NCBI RefSeq assembly: GCF_964355755.1
Contig: NC_092678.1
Span: 6,730,922-6,794,921, forward strand
DNA length: 64,000 bases
Source: Antedon mediterranea
Taxonomy: Eukaryota > Echinodermata > Crinoidea > Comatulida > Antedonidae
Direction of reading: 5' to 3'
Shown: in pieces, positions 22,618 to 34,467 of the stretch
How positions within the stretch are numbered: the stretch's first letter is position 1
How the letters are laid out: each line of letters starts with the position of its first letter
Program-made: the position numbers and the translations under genes
The notes under the pieces: generated by a model
What the model was told of the DNA's origin: nothing
Databases searched by the model: none
The model's input: the letters and a program-made list of their open reading frames with translations, nothing else

Positions 22618-24941
22618 ATGGACGACCTTCCATCTAATTCAATACATAGGCTTGGTATTAAAGTTATTTTAATTCATTCCTATTTTTTGGTGAAGATAAG
22701 TGCTGTAAACACAGTCAGAACAGTTCGAAGGCTTGGGTGTTGTGCGGCCAAGAAAGGCTTTAGTCAAAAACATTGGTCAGAATGCGCAACTTACTTCCTT
22801 TCGGTTTGCGGATTTGGAGGGGTAACACCTGAAAGATTTGCTTTTTCAGCTGTAAGTATTACCTACCGACACACGAGTGTTTTCTTTTGCTTGAAGTAAT
22901 ATTTCCATGCATGGAAGCCGAGATAAATTATTGCCTCAGAAGAAAAGGACTGAATTGTCTTTTTGTTTTTCCATTAGATCGAAAAGCAAACTGAGCGTTT
23001 GCAAAACGTCGTAGTAAGTATATATTTCGTACTTTTCGATCTATTGGAAAAATTCACTCCTATATTATTACGATCCAAATGAAATTATTTCAAGATATCC
23101 TCAATCATCAAGATGTTATTTCATCTTTTAGATTCATTAACACATTTCAACGGTTTCAATTCAATCTTAATTTATTTTAAAGTTTAATTGTGACGGATTT
23201 CCTGGACTATACATTCTGTACCGGTGTATGATAGCGTTGTACCAATTTGTATGGACAGTATTAATTGTCAGAGAATGGGGAAATGAACCACACTACACTC
23301 CCTCTGATCAAAAATGGAAAATGCTTCTATTTCTTTCATATTGGAGTTATTTTGGACTGACAGGCTACTTCATGTTCGCAACTATCGCCGTCTCCGTGTA
23401 CCACTATACAAGTCATAATGCAGGTAGGCCTACACATTTGTTTTATTCGTATGATAGCATTCATCCTCAATTGAAGAAATTCGGATTAAGCCTAAAGGCC
23501 CATTAACACTAGGACGATAACGATGTAAATATAATATAAGCATGCATTTTGTTTACATAAAACAAAATAAATTAGAAAGGTTTTCGTTCTAGAACTATAG
23601 GGTAATCATTTAGGCCCCTATGCGGTATTTGATAAAAATAATATTTTTTAAAATTCCAATCAGATGACGTCCTGATAAATAAAAACAATAAAATCGTTGT
23701 ATTGTCACGATATTATTGGTCTTACTAATCATGACATCATTTGATTGGACGTGTGAAAATATCATTTTCATCATTTTCTATAGTTCTAGAATGAAAAGTT
23801 TTTATATTTCTTTTGTGTTATGTATGAAAATTGCATATTTATCTATTTATCGTCGATCGTTATCGTCCTAGTGTAAAATGGGCCTTAATGCCTGACAGCC
23901 ACAGTAGTACAGCGCCTAATGAATGGCAGGGGTTATAATAATGCATTACACCGAGGTAACCCCTACTCTTCCGAAAGATGGGTTCTTTAATGTGGACACT
24001 ACGAATGAGATGTGTACACTGTATACATACTTATCCGATAAAAACCTGTTCTACGATCAGAACTAAGGTCGAGAAGAGACTTATGCAACGGAGGTAGAAA
24101 TCAAAGTGACGGTCACCATCCGAACTACCGATAGTGATTGGTCAACTTACATGTACGCGGACGTGGGAATTTATCCAATTTGACTTGAACATACATAAGT
24201 TGTCTATTTTAAAATCTATGTCCGTATTAATAACTGAATCTCTTTTGTTCTGTGTTTTATTTGTTTTCTATGTTTTCTAACATGACAATACTGTAACTTA
24301 CGGTGAGAGTCAATAAAATAAATGTAAATAAATGTATATATTAAGGTTCAATGGTTTAGTCATAATGATCTTTACTATCTAATTTTTCCCCAGACGAGTC
24401 TGAAAAAACTATTACAATAGATGAAGTTATAACACTGAATGTTGTTGAAGAAGGCGATCGAAATAACATCAATATGAATAAAGGACTAACAGACAAACGG
24501 GATCTTCCAAACTACTTTTCATTCATGTGGTTCTTGCAAGTGATAGCTTACAGTACATCGGTCGGGGCCACCATTGTCTATTGGCTTCAAGAACGTCCTA
24601 ATCACATCTTTGGAGCCCATGTCCATGGCATCAACACCGTTCTTTGTAGCATAGACGCCATAGTTATTGCCAATCCGTATAGGTTTTGCCACGTCATCTA
24701 CACCTCCCTTTTCTGCCTGAGTTATATCTTATTTACAGTGATATTTTGGACATTCGGAGGCCTAAATCATAAGGGGTATAGATACATCTATAAAAATCAT
24801 CTCGATTGGGAAAACAACATTAGCGATTCTCTTCTTTTCACGTTTTTTATTACTTTCATAATAGCACCAATTTCAAATAGTTTCTTCTGGCTGTTGATCA
24901 AGATCAAGGAAAACGTTATTCAACAATGGATTAATGAATAG
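22618..24941 (+). CDS. Rolling-stone-like membrane protein C (3 exons, about 340 aa)
   Basis: Exons 22618-22851 (start tentative), 23183-23423 and 24394-24941, phases 0 and 1. Exon 1 encodes an extended N-terminus whose conserved part is ISAVNTVRTVRRLG ... CGFGGVTPERFAFSA. The segment between the ATG and ISAV is poorly supported and could be UTR or intron. Exon 2 shows YILYRCM, WTVLIVREWGNEPHYTP and QKWKMLLFLSYWSYF. Exon 3 opens with an acidic linker and then NYFSFMWFLQVIAYS, GAHVHGIN, IANPYRF and YKNHLDWENN, ending KENVIQQWINE. It is a recent duplicate of gene D: most of exon 2 and exon 3 matches D closely, with the same donor GCAG/GTAGGCC. Confidence 0.85.
23493..23888. mobile_element. Palindromic MITE-like element, second copy of the 12294 family
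   Basis: AAAGGCCCATTAACACTAGG and CCTAGTGTAAAATGGGCCTT are the ends, with ATCGTTATCG in both arms. Lies in intron 2 of gene C; gene D lacks it at the matching site, so it arrived after the C/D duplication or was lost from D. Confidence 0.8.
23925..24100 (-). mobile_element. tRNA-derived SINE fragment (body only)
   Basis: Complement of the SINE bodies at 60790 and 61358: ACCGAGGTAACCCCTACTC, then AAGATGGGTTCTTTAA, then ACTTATCCGATAA. The tRNA-like head is degraded. Intron 2 of gene C. Confidence 0.6.
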
Positions 24942-26292
24942 ATGGATACACATCGACGGTGTGATCAAACGATTTTCCAACGCGCTTGCCTATACTAAGC
25001 ACTTCTGCTAATCAAACAAATACTCTTTGAACACCATATCTCTAACCGCGGCTCTCTATAGAACTCTGCAAATCAACTGTTACATTTTTTTGGATCAAGA
25101 TCAATTATAAAACGTACCCATGTATAAATAAATTGTATGCGCAGTCTAATTTTTCTATTAAAATGTCTGCGTCGAGCATTAATTGACAACAACAAGATAT
25201 TGCTTAACAATTAGTTTTAATTTCATCGAAATCGGACTACCAAAAGTACACTTACTCTTTTAAATTTGAATTACCATATTGTTCCGGAAACCTCCGGAAA
25301 TTTAGAATTGCGTTAATCTATAGAATATTTAATTATACATTTTACCATGTATGTCTTTACCATGTGCAGTCGTGTGCAGTACAATAAACATGTTTTTAAT
25401 ATACGGCTAAGCAGTGTTTTTTTCATGAATCTCCTTAATTATCGATGTGATAATATTTATATTGTAGTGTATGGTGATTGGCTAGTGGTTATGACATCTC
25501 TACGTTTAACCACGCTTTATTGTGAATATAACATAGGGTGCATGCCATTGTTAAACATCTGGGAAATCAGCTATGCTTCTATTTAATAGCGAGCACAACT
25601 GCCTTAGGTTGGTAGCTAGTTCGATGAATTGATCCACAGTTTATATATAACAACGGTAGTTCAGTTATGCTGTTTGTCAGACGTTTTGCTGTATTGATTA
25701 AATATTTCAACATTTGGTAATAATTCGTACCTTGATAAGTGATATTTACCAGTAGGCCTAACTTAGACATAACTGACAAGTTGTATATCCACGCTGTGTG
25801 ATAGAAAAGATAATATAACATAATAGCGTGGGTAATTGCACAGACCCAGATATTTCGCATATCTCCCCACTTATAATCTAGTGTCTATCATAACACGTTG
25901 GAATGACTGGCCTACCTCATTTTAGTATACGCATGAACACCTTCACAGAAGAAAGGCAAATCATCATAACGTTTAATTTGGTGTTGTTTTTTTTTTAATC
26001 TAAGAGTATGAAACTGTTATGGCTCATTACCGAAACACCGGGCCGAAATACTGACTCGAAAAGGATTGAAATCCACGAGATTCTTACCTTTAATTTAATT
26101 TGTATCTGAACAAATGTATATTTAAAAATACATAACAATCAAGAGCTTAATTAGGTAGGCCTAAAAGGCATAATTAAAACCGCACTCACCCCAGATATAG
26201 ATAGAAAAAAGTGTTAGAAAGTATTATATTATAGAGAAATGTAATGAACTCCGTTCCACCAAGTGTTTTTCTCCATTATATTGTTTTTAAGG
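24942..26292. other. Intergenic between genes C and D
   Basis: AT-rich; no exon seen. AATAAA at about 25127 is a candidate polyadenylation signal for C. The open frames at 25347-25860 have no support. Confidence 0.4.
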
Positions 26293-27831
26293 ATCAGTGC
26301 TGTAGGCTTAAACACAGTCACAACTGTTCGAAGAAGGCATGGAAGTTGTGCGACCAAGAAATGCTTCATTCAAACCATTTGGTCGGTTTGCGGATTTGGA
26401 GGGGTATCACCTGAAAGATTTTCCGTTTCAATAGTAAGTCAAATGTACGGTTTGACCTTTCATATTGAAAATGTGGAACACGGCAGGCCTGAATATTGCG
26501 CGGGTACCGGACTAAAATATATAGGCCTACTGAAGATTATTTTTAAGGCCAGGGAAGGTGTTAAGGCCTGATTGGATTTGCCCCAATGGCCCACTATAAT
26601 TATTGCCTAAAATACCGCGACAACCATGATTTATGAAACATTACCTACATTTCCATGTTGTTCAATATTTTATTTTCTCCTTTTCCGTTCCACAGTTTAA
26701 TTGTAACGGGTTTTCTGGACCATACATTCTGTACCGATGTATGGTGGCTTTGTACCAATTTGTATGGACAGTATTAATTGTCAGAGAATGGGGAAATGAA
26801 CCACACTACACTCCCACTGATCAAAAATGGAAAGTAGTTCTGTTCATATCATATTGGAGTTATTTTGTTCTGACTATGTACTTCACCTTCGCAGCAATAG
26901 CCGTCTTGGTGTATCACTACATACATAATGCAGGTAGGCCTATCCCTCATTTGGACCTGTAGTTCTGGCTTATTTACTACCCGGGTAAGTTGGTTTCTAC
27001 TCGGGTAAGTTGGTTTCTACCCGCCAAAGTTAGCAATAACCAACTGTGCCAAACCAAAACCATTACCCAAAAAACTTCGAATAGAAAGCTTGCGCATAAC
27101 ATTAATTAGGACGCACTTTGACTCCCACAATGCATTTCGAAATCGTGTTTTGACGAGCAGGCGATTCTTGTCTTGTAGGTTCTTTGTTTTAATCTATAAA
27201 TAATCTCACTTTTTAATTTTCCCTAGATAAGTCTAATAACATTACAGCAGACGTAGATATAAACGTGAAGATTATTTTAAAAGTTGTTGAAGAAAATGAG
27301 CGAAACAACAATATAAGTAAAGGACTAACATATAAACCGGAACTACCATACTACTTTTCTTTCGTGTGGCTCTTGCAAGTATTGGCTTATAGTACATCAA
27401 TCGGTGTCACTATTCTCTATTGGATTCAAGAACATTGCAATAACATTTTTGGAGCTCATGTCCATGGCATCAACGTCCTACTTTGTATCATAGACGCCAT
27501 AGTTATTGCTAATCCGTATAGGTTTTACCACTTCATCTACACCTCTCTTTTCTGCCTGAGTTACATCTTATTTACAGTGATATTTTGGACATTCGAAGGC
27601 CTAAATCATAAGGGGTATGCATACATCTATAAGAATTATCTGGATTGGGAAAACAACGTCAGATATTCTCTTCTTTCCACATGTTTTGTTTGTTTCATAG
27701 TGGCACCGATTTCACATAGTTTCGTTTGGTTGTTCATAAAGATCAAGGAAAACGTAATTCAAAGGAACTGTACCAGAAAAAAAATACTCGAAAAACAAAC
27801 GATAATTCATTTGATCATGGAGGAAACCTAG
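26293..27831 (+). CDS. Rolling-stone-like membrane protein D (5' end unresolved)
   Basis: Recognisable coding sequence: 26293-26433 (ISAVGLNTVTTVRRR ... CGFGGVSPERFSVSI), 26696-26933 and 27227-27831, phases 0 and 1. Exon 2 has YILYRCMVALYQFV, REWGNEPHYTP and QKWKVVLFISYWSYF. Exon 3 has PYYFSFVWLLQV, GAHVHGIN, IANPYRF and YKNYLDWENN, and a C-terminus longer than C (ends LIMEET). The first exon has an in-frame TGA at 26245-26247 and no in-frame ATG before exon 2. The ATG at 26244, which matches gene C's by position, is out of frame. Either an upstream exon is missed (TTTTTAAG just before 26293 could be an acceptor), or the start is lost, or initiation is at the Met in exon 2. Tandem duplicate of C. 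Confidence 0.8.
26970..27050. repeat. ACCCGGGTAAGTTGGTTTCT repeat fragment
   Basis: TACCCGGGTAAGTTGGTTTC occurs twice in a row and continues CCCGCCAAAGTTA, like the outer element at 39790-40112 (ACCCGGGTAA ... CCCACCAAAGTTA). Intron 2 of gene D. Confidence 0.55.
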
Positions 27832-28508
27832 ACCAATACAAGGAAGTTGTTAGATGACCAACATTAAGGGAAAACTGAAAAATTATAAAAGAGTATAGGC
27901 CTAAACTAACTGTACTTCTTTATGTGCAGGCCGCGCCAACATATCTTATTCAAATTATACGATTTGTTATATACGGTGGTTCAATGTCTCTAATACAATA
28001 ATCAATACTATCATATGATAATCAATAGTATACGATACCGTAATAAATAAACAAACGATAATCGATATATGAATGTTTTCTGACTTTGTGTTTGTGTGGT
28101 TATATAACTGTATGCATTTTTGTAATGAAGGTAAACACCCCAGTTTTCGATTTCGTCAATATTAACTTATTATTAAGAGTGTGAGAAATTGTGAAATAAA
28201 AATCTGTAGTACTTGTCAAGTAAAACATGCGCACACACGCGCATGTGTTCGCAAGCCTTAGATCAGGCGTTGCCAACCCCGAATGTAGAGGCCTAGCCAT
28301 ATACCGGTAGCGTAGGCCTATTTTCAAAAATTGGCGCAAGCGCAGTAAGGAATGAGGTTAACTCACCCGGCCATGCAATCAGTCGTGAGATAGAAAGGTA
28401 AACTTGTGATGTGATGTCAGTGATGTACAGACGAAATCTTACTTGCTGAATCGTCGGTAAACTTTGAAAAAATTCGTAGAAACAATCATTCTTCTATACT
28501 AAACAACG
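27832..28508. other. Intergenic between genes D and E
   Basis: Short spacer. AATAAA at 28042-28050 may end gene D transcripts. No exon seen. Confidence 0.4.
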
Positions 28509-30948
28509 ATGCGGGGGTTGGAATGGTGGAATCGGTTCAATTTGGCGTTTCGTTACGGTAATCCGGTTAAATTCGTTAGTCCACAAGTAAGTCTAGGCCT
28601 AACTGAAAGTAAAATATATTTAACATGATATTATCATTGTATAGGCCTAATTAGATGGTGGAGTTTTCCACTTAATATTGTCCGTTTGTATACAAAATCA
28701 TCAAAATGTAAATAAATAAGTTGAAAATGTGTACGGACTATATCTGACCTAGTGAGGACAATATAACATCTAGGTGGGAATGATGGGTTGTAAACACACA
28801 CACAACTAATAAAATCTTAAATTATTTTCTTATACACCCAAGTTTCTTTTACGATTTGTCTTCGTATATATTAAGTGTAAAATTCCAAATATTTCATATT
28901 CCTACAAAGCAATTGTAAATCGTTATAATCTCAGAATCAAGAGCTAGGCTAATTTGTAATTGTACTAAATCGTTCAACTTGGTTATATAGCCACTAGCAT
29001 TATTAAAACCTAATCTTCATTTATTTTAAATACCGTACCGTAAAAAGATTGGGGCTATTTACTTTGTGATTCTTTACTTGAGGTGTATTAGACAATAACA
29101 TATTGTTTAAATTCATTATTTCCACCAATCCACAAGGTCAAATTTTTCTAATAAACTATTTTTTTAAAAGCTGATGTTTTCTGTAATAATTATGATATAG
29201 TACTTTTTTTGTACTTTTTAAAAAGTTGGTTTTATTAGGAAGGATATTTACAGCATTTTGTTTTAGTGAAACATTAGTGCATTCTTAAGCGTTGTCTATA
29301 CTATCTAACTAGTTGGACAAAAAAAGTGTGATTTGCCCAAATATGGTAGTGATATGACGTCATCTTTGTTTGTCGTACAAAGTTTGGTAGTGTAGACAGA
29401 GCCCAAGAAAAAATAGTAAACTGTGCTCAGAAAAGCAGAGCGAAAGAGGGCGTGTTATTTAATATGCCAACCCATGTTGAAGATACAGATAACTCGAGAT
29501 TTTAATAAGATTTTGTGACGCCACAATATATCAATTTTCCTGAAATGATCTTGGTATCTAGTTGCAAAAAACTTTGAAATTTGTTTGGTAACTCCCTGCT
29601 TCTTTTCTGTCCACACATAGATTTACGTCACTCTGTTATTTTTTAGTGTAACTGGTTCTTTCAACCGTTTTCATTCATCATCTATCGAATATGTCTCGCA
29701 ATCTATATGGTCACGTGGTTAGTATTAGTCATTCTATACTGGGGCGAGGAACCTTATTACCCGAAGGTTGATCGAAAATGGAAATTTATTATATATTTCT
29801 CAAACTTGACGTATGTGATGTTCACTGCTCACTTTGTCGTAGCTGCCTTTAATGCTGTTGTTTACCATTCGTATAGAAGATGTACAGGTTTGTATCAGAA
29901 CATTTTGATTTCTATTTTTTGGGGCTTAGCCTACCGTAGGCCTATAAGGTTCAAACCGGGGAATTAGAGTGTAATTTCACTCTTCCCAGGTTCAAACACC
30001 TTTCGGAACCCAGCACAATGTCGTAGCGAAACCCCCAGTTCGATTCTTGCGAGAAATTTGCTTCTTATATTTAGTTCTATTGTAAGTTAATATAAAATAT
30101 TTAAAAAGTCATCGCCTGTTTTGGAACGCCAAACCCGCAAAAGTCTACGCTTCCTGATGAAATGTATGCGTTATGGTCCCTGTAAGTCTAAAACAGTGCA
30201 TGTGCATCAGATGTGCTTATGGCAGCTTAAGGGTATTTTAAAATTGAAAAAAAATAATTTTTGCATTATATTGAATAATATAGTGACAATTTGCTTAGAA
30301 AGTCAAGCAGTAACATTACAAATTGCTTATACAGAATGTGTCACAACCCACGTAAGAATTAATTTTATTCTACTGCATTACATATTCACAGTTACGTCAA
30401 CAAAATGTGCTACAGAGAAACGAAAGACAAGTCCCAGTCCATGCCTACTACCTTGGTATCTTCGTTTACAATGGTTCCTTCAGACGATAGCGTATGGAGC
30501 AACACCGCCATTAGTGAGTGCGTACTGGCAGGAAGAACATCGTCTTGGTTTCGATGAATACAACTGGACTGCCTTCAACATGCACGTGCATGGCATAAAC
30601 TACCTAATATTACTGATCGATACGATTCTTGTTGCAACGCCGGTAAAATTTGCCCATTGTATCTACCTCTCAATGTACGGCTTTACCTATTTAATATTTA
30701 CCGCCGTTTATTTTATCGCTGGTGGCACGGACCCGTATGGTGAACAGTATATATACGCCCGCTGGATGAATTGGGCAGAAGATCCGTTGAGGGCGGCGGT
30801 GGCAAGTTTCTTTGGAATTGTCATCATTTTACCGTTGTCTCAGATTGTGTTTGTTATTATGACTTACATCCGGGCTTTCTTGAGCAATAAGCTTGGCTGT
30901 AACCCTCAGGTCGACAACGAATGTGCATGTGATAAAGATATGCTGTAA
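28509..30948 (+). CDS. Rolling-stone-like membrane protein E (3 exons, 291 aa)
   Basis: Exons 28509-28586, 29647-29887 and 30392-30948 sum to 876 nt with phases 0 and 1. Exon 1 is a 26-residue head (MRGLEWWNRFNLAFRYG ... KFVSPQ), where the GF-x-G-E signature has weakened. Exon 2 shows WGEEPYYP and DRKWKFIIYFSNLTY; its donor GTTTGT is weaker than in the other genes. Exon 3 has LPWYLRLQWFLQTIAYG, NMHVHGINYLI, ATPVKFAH and the loop YARWMNWAEDP, then a Cys-containing tail (CNPQVDNECACDKDML). VANPYR of genes A and B is replaced by VATPVK. The most diverged member apart from F. The open frame continues upstream of 30392 into intron 2 but lacks similarity there. Confidence 0.87.
29288..29402. mobile_element. 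MITE-like element, CTCTGTCTACACT family, copy 3
   Basis: GTTGTCTATACTATCTAACT and GTTTGGTAGTGTAGACAGAG termini, with GTGATTTGCCCAAATATGG inside. Shortest intact copy. Intron 1 of gene E. Confidence 0.7.
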
Positions 30949-33900
30949 ATTAATGTTCTAAAAACCGGGTTTTAAAGTATCTATAATAAAATGTCAGACT
31001 ATTATCCTTGTTCTTAATTACAAGAGGTTTTAAAACCGTACAATTCATTTGAATAACTCCACATCATCACGTTTAATTGATTATGAATATCTTAAAAGCA
31101 CTGTCTACCTCGTGTCCGCTACCCACCCCTTCATCGAACTCTTTATAATACTCGCATATTATCATTAATTTATTGTGTCAATGTACCAGGATGATGAGGC
31201 TGCGGGAAGTCTATTGTTTTTTTATGTTAACAAACACATTCATTTGTTGCAAATATTTCAAATACGTTACATTACAGAGTGAGGCCGTGTATGATAAATT
31301 GTAAATAATATAAATATTAAGTGCAAAAGTACTTTATGTCGCTAAACATCAAAACATAATTTAGATAAAAATAATATAATAATTTATGACATACTAATTT
31401 CATAATTCAAGATAATTAACTTGAATATGACGCGTAAGGCGTGTCATACCATGGCGTTTCATACTTTGCTTTCTTTTGCACAATGCAATTCAATACAAAA
31501 CGAGAACGTTTTCAATAATTCTGCAGTCGTTACTACATAAAATCTGTCAAGGCCTAATTGTAGAAATTTGGCCCATGGGAATTCTTTTCCAGTCCCCAGT
31601 GATGTGTCCTTATAGTCCTACCCTTTAGGCCTAGGCCCAAATGTCTACTCCTAGTAACAATGTCGATACTAGTATTTTATGGTAGTAGGCCTACCCGTTC
31701 ATCAAAATTAGTCAAACGGTGGTAAAACGAGTCTTTCAGCTATATATTGTATTTTTTATTTAATCTGTAAACAATTATATTAAAGAATGTACTCTTATGA
31801 GGTAAACGTGACGTTTACACAAGCTCACCTATTATGATGTCACGGGCGTGTTAAAGATGATTGACACCAATCTACAAAACGTCACTGGTGGTAAGAATAT
31901 GTTTCAAATAGTAGGCCTACGGTACTATACGAAATTGATAAGTTGAAAGACCTTAACGCACGCTGTGACAAAACGCACAGAAGCAATTTTGTAACGCTTA
32001 CGGATTTTTCCGTCAACGAAAAATTATGTTCACTCAATGGTGGTACGTACGATCACACGCATTAAGGGCCTTTCACACCTGTTCCGGCACGGTTCCGGTC
32101 CGGCGAATCGAACGCCAATGTTTCGTTTTCACGACGCTCCACCCGACCAAGCACCAATCGATATGCGCGTAGCCGCGTAAAAACGAAACATTGACGTTCG
32201 ATTGGATTTGCCGTCGCCGGACCGGAACCGTGCCGGAGCAGGTGTGAAAGGCCCTTTAGTTAAGCGTGCATAGTAAACCGACGAAATTGTGCTCATGTGG
32301 TCAGTTCTCTGTGTCGTCAAATCCGAAATTCCGATACTCCGTCATAACTTCGATGTACCATCGATGTAGGCCTACTATCATCTTTATATTATAACTCCGA
32401 TGTACATCCGATATTCTTTGTACCGCTTCGATAACTCCGATGTAACTCCGATATTATATAACTCCATAGGTTTCAAAGGGTTATAGCATGCTGTTCGTTT
32501 TATGTTATTATTATATAAAAATATTATCCCTGCAACTTTGACGCCTTGATAATGCATATATACTATTTTAAAATGTACTGTACCTAAAAGTAGTTTTGCG
32601 TCGAATCTTATTAGGCCAAGTTATATAGAGGCCTAGCCTGGCGTTGTCTCTTGCGGAATTTTGTTTAATCAAAATCGCGGAAGCATGTTTTTTATTTTTT
32701 TTTATTTGTAAAAAATGTTTTATTCAGTATAAATACGGTATACAATAAAATTAAAACAAAATCGACGCAGGTATTTCTTTTTTTCCCATTTAAAAAAGAA
32801 AAAAGTCCTATAAAATTAAAAGTTTAACAACCTTCCATTTCACTTTAAAAATTCTACTTTGTCATTTATCGATCGACTCTATATACTCTTCTACTTTTAT
32901 GTTTTGGTTTATAAAGTTTACCAGTCCTAATTTTTCTTGACAAATTTACTTGCGCGAATCAAAATCTCATTCTTCCCATGATTTAGGTAGCTTATGGCAA
33001 AACTTAGCAGACACGTTCGAAATGAAAATCGCAGAAAATAATGAAATTGCAACGCGAATTTCAGTTCTGCGAAAAGTGATATAGTGAAAGGGATTAAGAC
33101 CCACACAAGCCAATGCCAAGGTCAGTGAGCGCTTTGGGGCGTAAGGTAATTATATCTCAATTGGTATCGTTCATCAACCGTCAAGAAATGATTCAATACC
33201 TCAGGGTAAAAATTAGTTTTGTTATGTCCATACGAAAAACAGATCACGCTACATTATAAAACTGTTATATTTTGTTTATACATTCCAAAACAAAACATTA
33301 ATTTGTTATTAATTTCAAATATTTGACAGTATGTGTTGAAAACACCATTTTAATGTCAGATAGTAGATATTCACTATTATCAAATATTGGATCGAAATAA
33401 CAATAATAATAATAATTTTTCCAATAAAACCATTGATTTTAATTTGTTTCAATCATTTTTTAAACTGTCATTTAGCCTATTATATTTATATTATATTTAT
33501 TTCTGTTGAAGAAAAGTCTTTATACAGTGATTGGGTTCTCTTTTGACAATCCTAGCTTTTTGTTTCTTTTTGTATTTTTATGTAGGCTATTCTGTTTGTC
33601 TAATTGTTATGAGTTATATTGAATAAATCAAATCAATAAATAATAATAAAATAGGCCTAATAATAATTTTTAAAAAAGTCAATCAGAAATTCCTTTATTT
33701 GGCTGTTATATTTTGTTTTACAAAACAATCTCCATTAAAGATGAGATATTACATTATCCCCATACATGAACAATTTTACCAGTCTGTTGTTAAAAAGACC
33801 ATTTTCCCCAATAAAACCAACCATATTTTTTGTATAAAAAATAGTCAATCGCAAGGTTTAAATTTACTGTTTATTTTGTATTTTTAAACCCTAAATCATT

Positions 33901-34045
33901 TTTTCGGCGAATATTATAATAATAACTACAAAATGTTTATTTTCGTTTTGGACAACATATTATTTTATCCTGTTGACCAATCGCGTAGTTGTTTTATATT
34001 CATCTGGAGCTAGGGCGCCACCTTGTGAGTTTAACTGTTGAGCAT
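30949..34045. other. Intergenic between genes E and F
   Basis: AATAAA at 30985 follows gene E. Apart from the foldback element at 32063-32258, only AT-rich DNA is seen. Bases 32330-32470 repeat ACTCCGATGTA/ATTCCGATA five or so times. Bases 33560-33650 resemble a retroelement tail. Confidence 0.45.
32063..32258. mobile_element. Palindromic MITE-like element, GGGCCTTTCACACCTGTTCCGG family
   Basis: Long, near-perfect arms: AAGGGCCTTTCACACCTG with CAGGTGTGAAAGGCCCTTT, GGCACGGTTCCGGTCCGGCG with its complement, and AACGCCAATGTTTCGTTTT with AAAACGAAACATTGACGTT. GC-rich relative to its surroundings. Another copy at 39868-40092 and a fragment at 63160-63290. Confidence 0.85.
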
Positions 34046-34467
34046 CATATAAGAGGCTTGGAGACTTGGCGTGGAAGTCAGCAGTAGGCTGTAAACGGAA
34101 ATATCGTGCGCATAACTACTAGAAACTCCGGAAAAGGCGTATTATACTTATAATCAGAAAACATTACCTGTATTGTGCTGTATTTGGCATTGACGTTAAT
34201 TTCTATCGTCACAGCAAGATTAAGCCATAACTTTATTCCAGTTCTCGAATTGTGGAATCATATAACATGTAAGCATATCAAGACTGTTGAGGTATTTCAA
34301 GTTTAACCAAAGTTATATAAATTGAAATACTCAAAAACTCTATCAGGTGTGTTTAAAATCATATAATTGTTTGACCCGCTCCAGTTCCCATTTGTGGGGC
34401 TTACAGTGCTACAGGATTAATCTGTTTCAGTGAATGTTAGCATTATTTGGAATACTGTATCATAATC
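34046..34467 (+). promoter_or_regulatory. Putative TATA promoter and 5' UTR of gene F
   Basis: CATATAAG at 34046-34053, followed about 30 bp later by GTCAGCAGT, an initiator-like start. About 390 bases of UTR would lead to the ATG at 34468. Inference from motif spacing. Confidence 0.4.

Noticed and set aside
30121-30391. Upstream extension of the gene E exon 3 open frame
   Set aside because: It precedes a good acceptor (TATTCACAG), lacks similarity to the paralogues, and would break the phase shared by all six genes.
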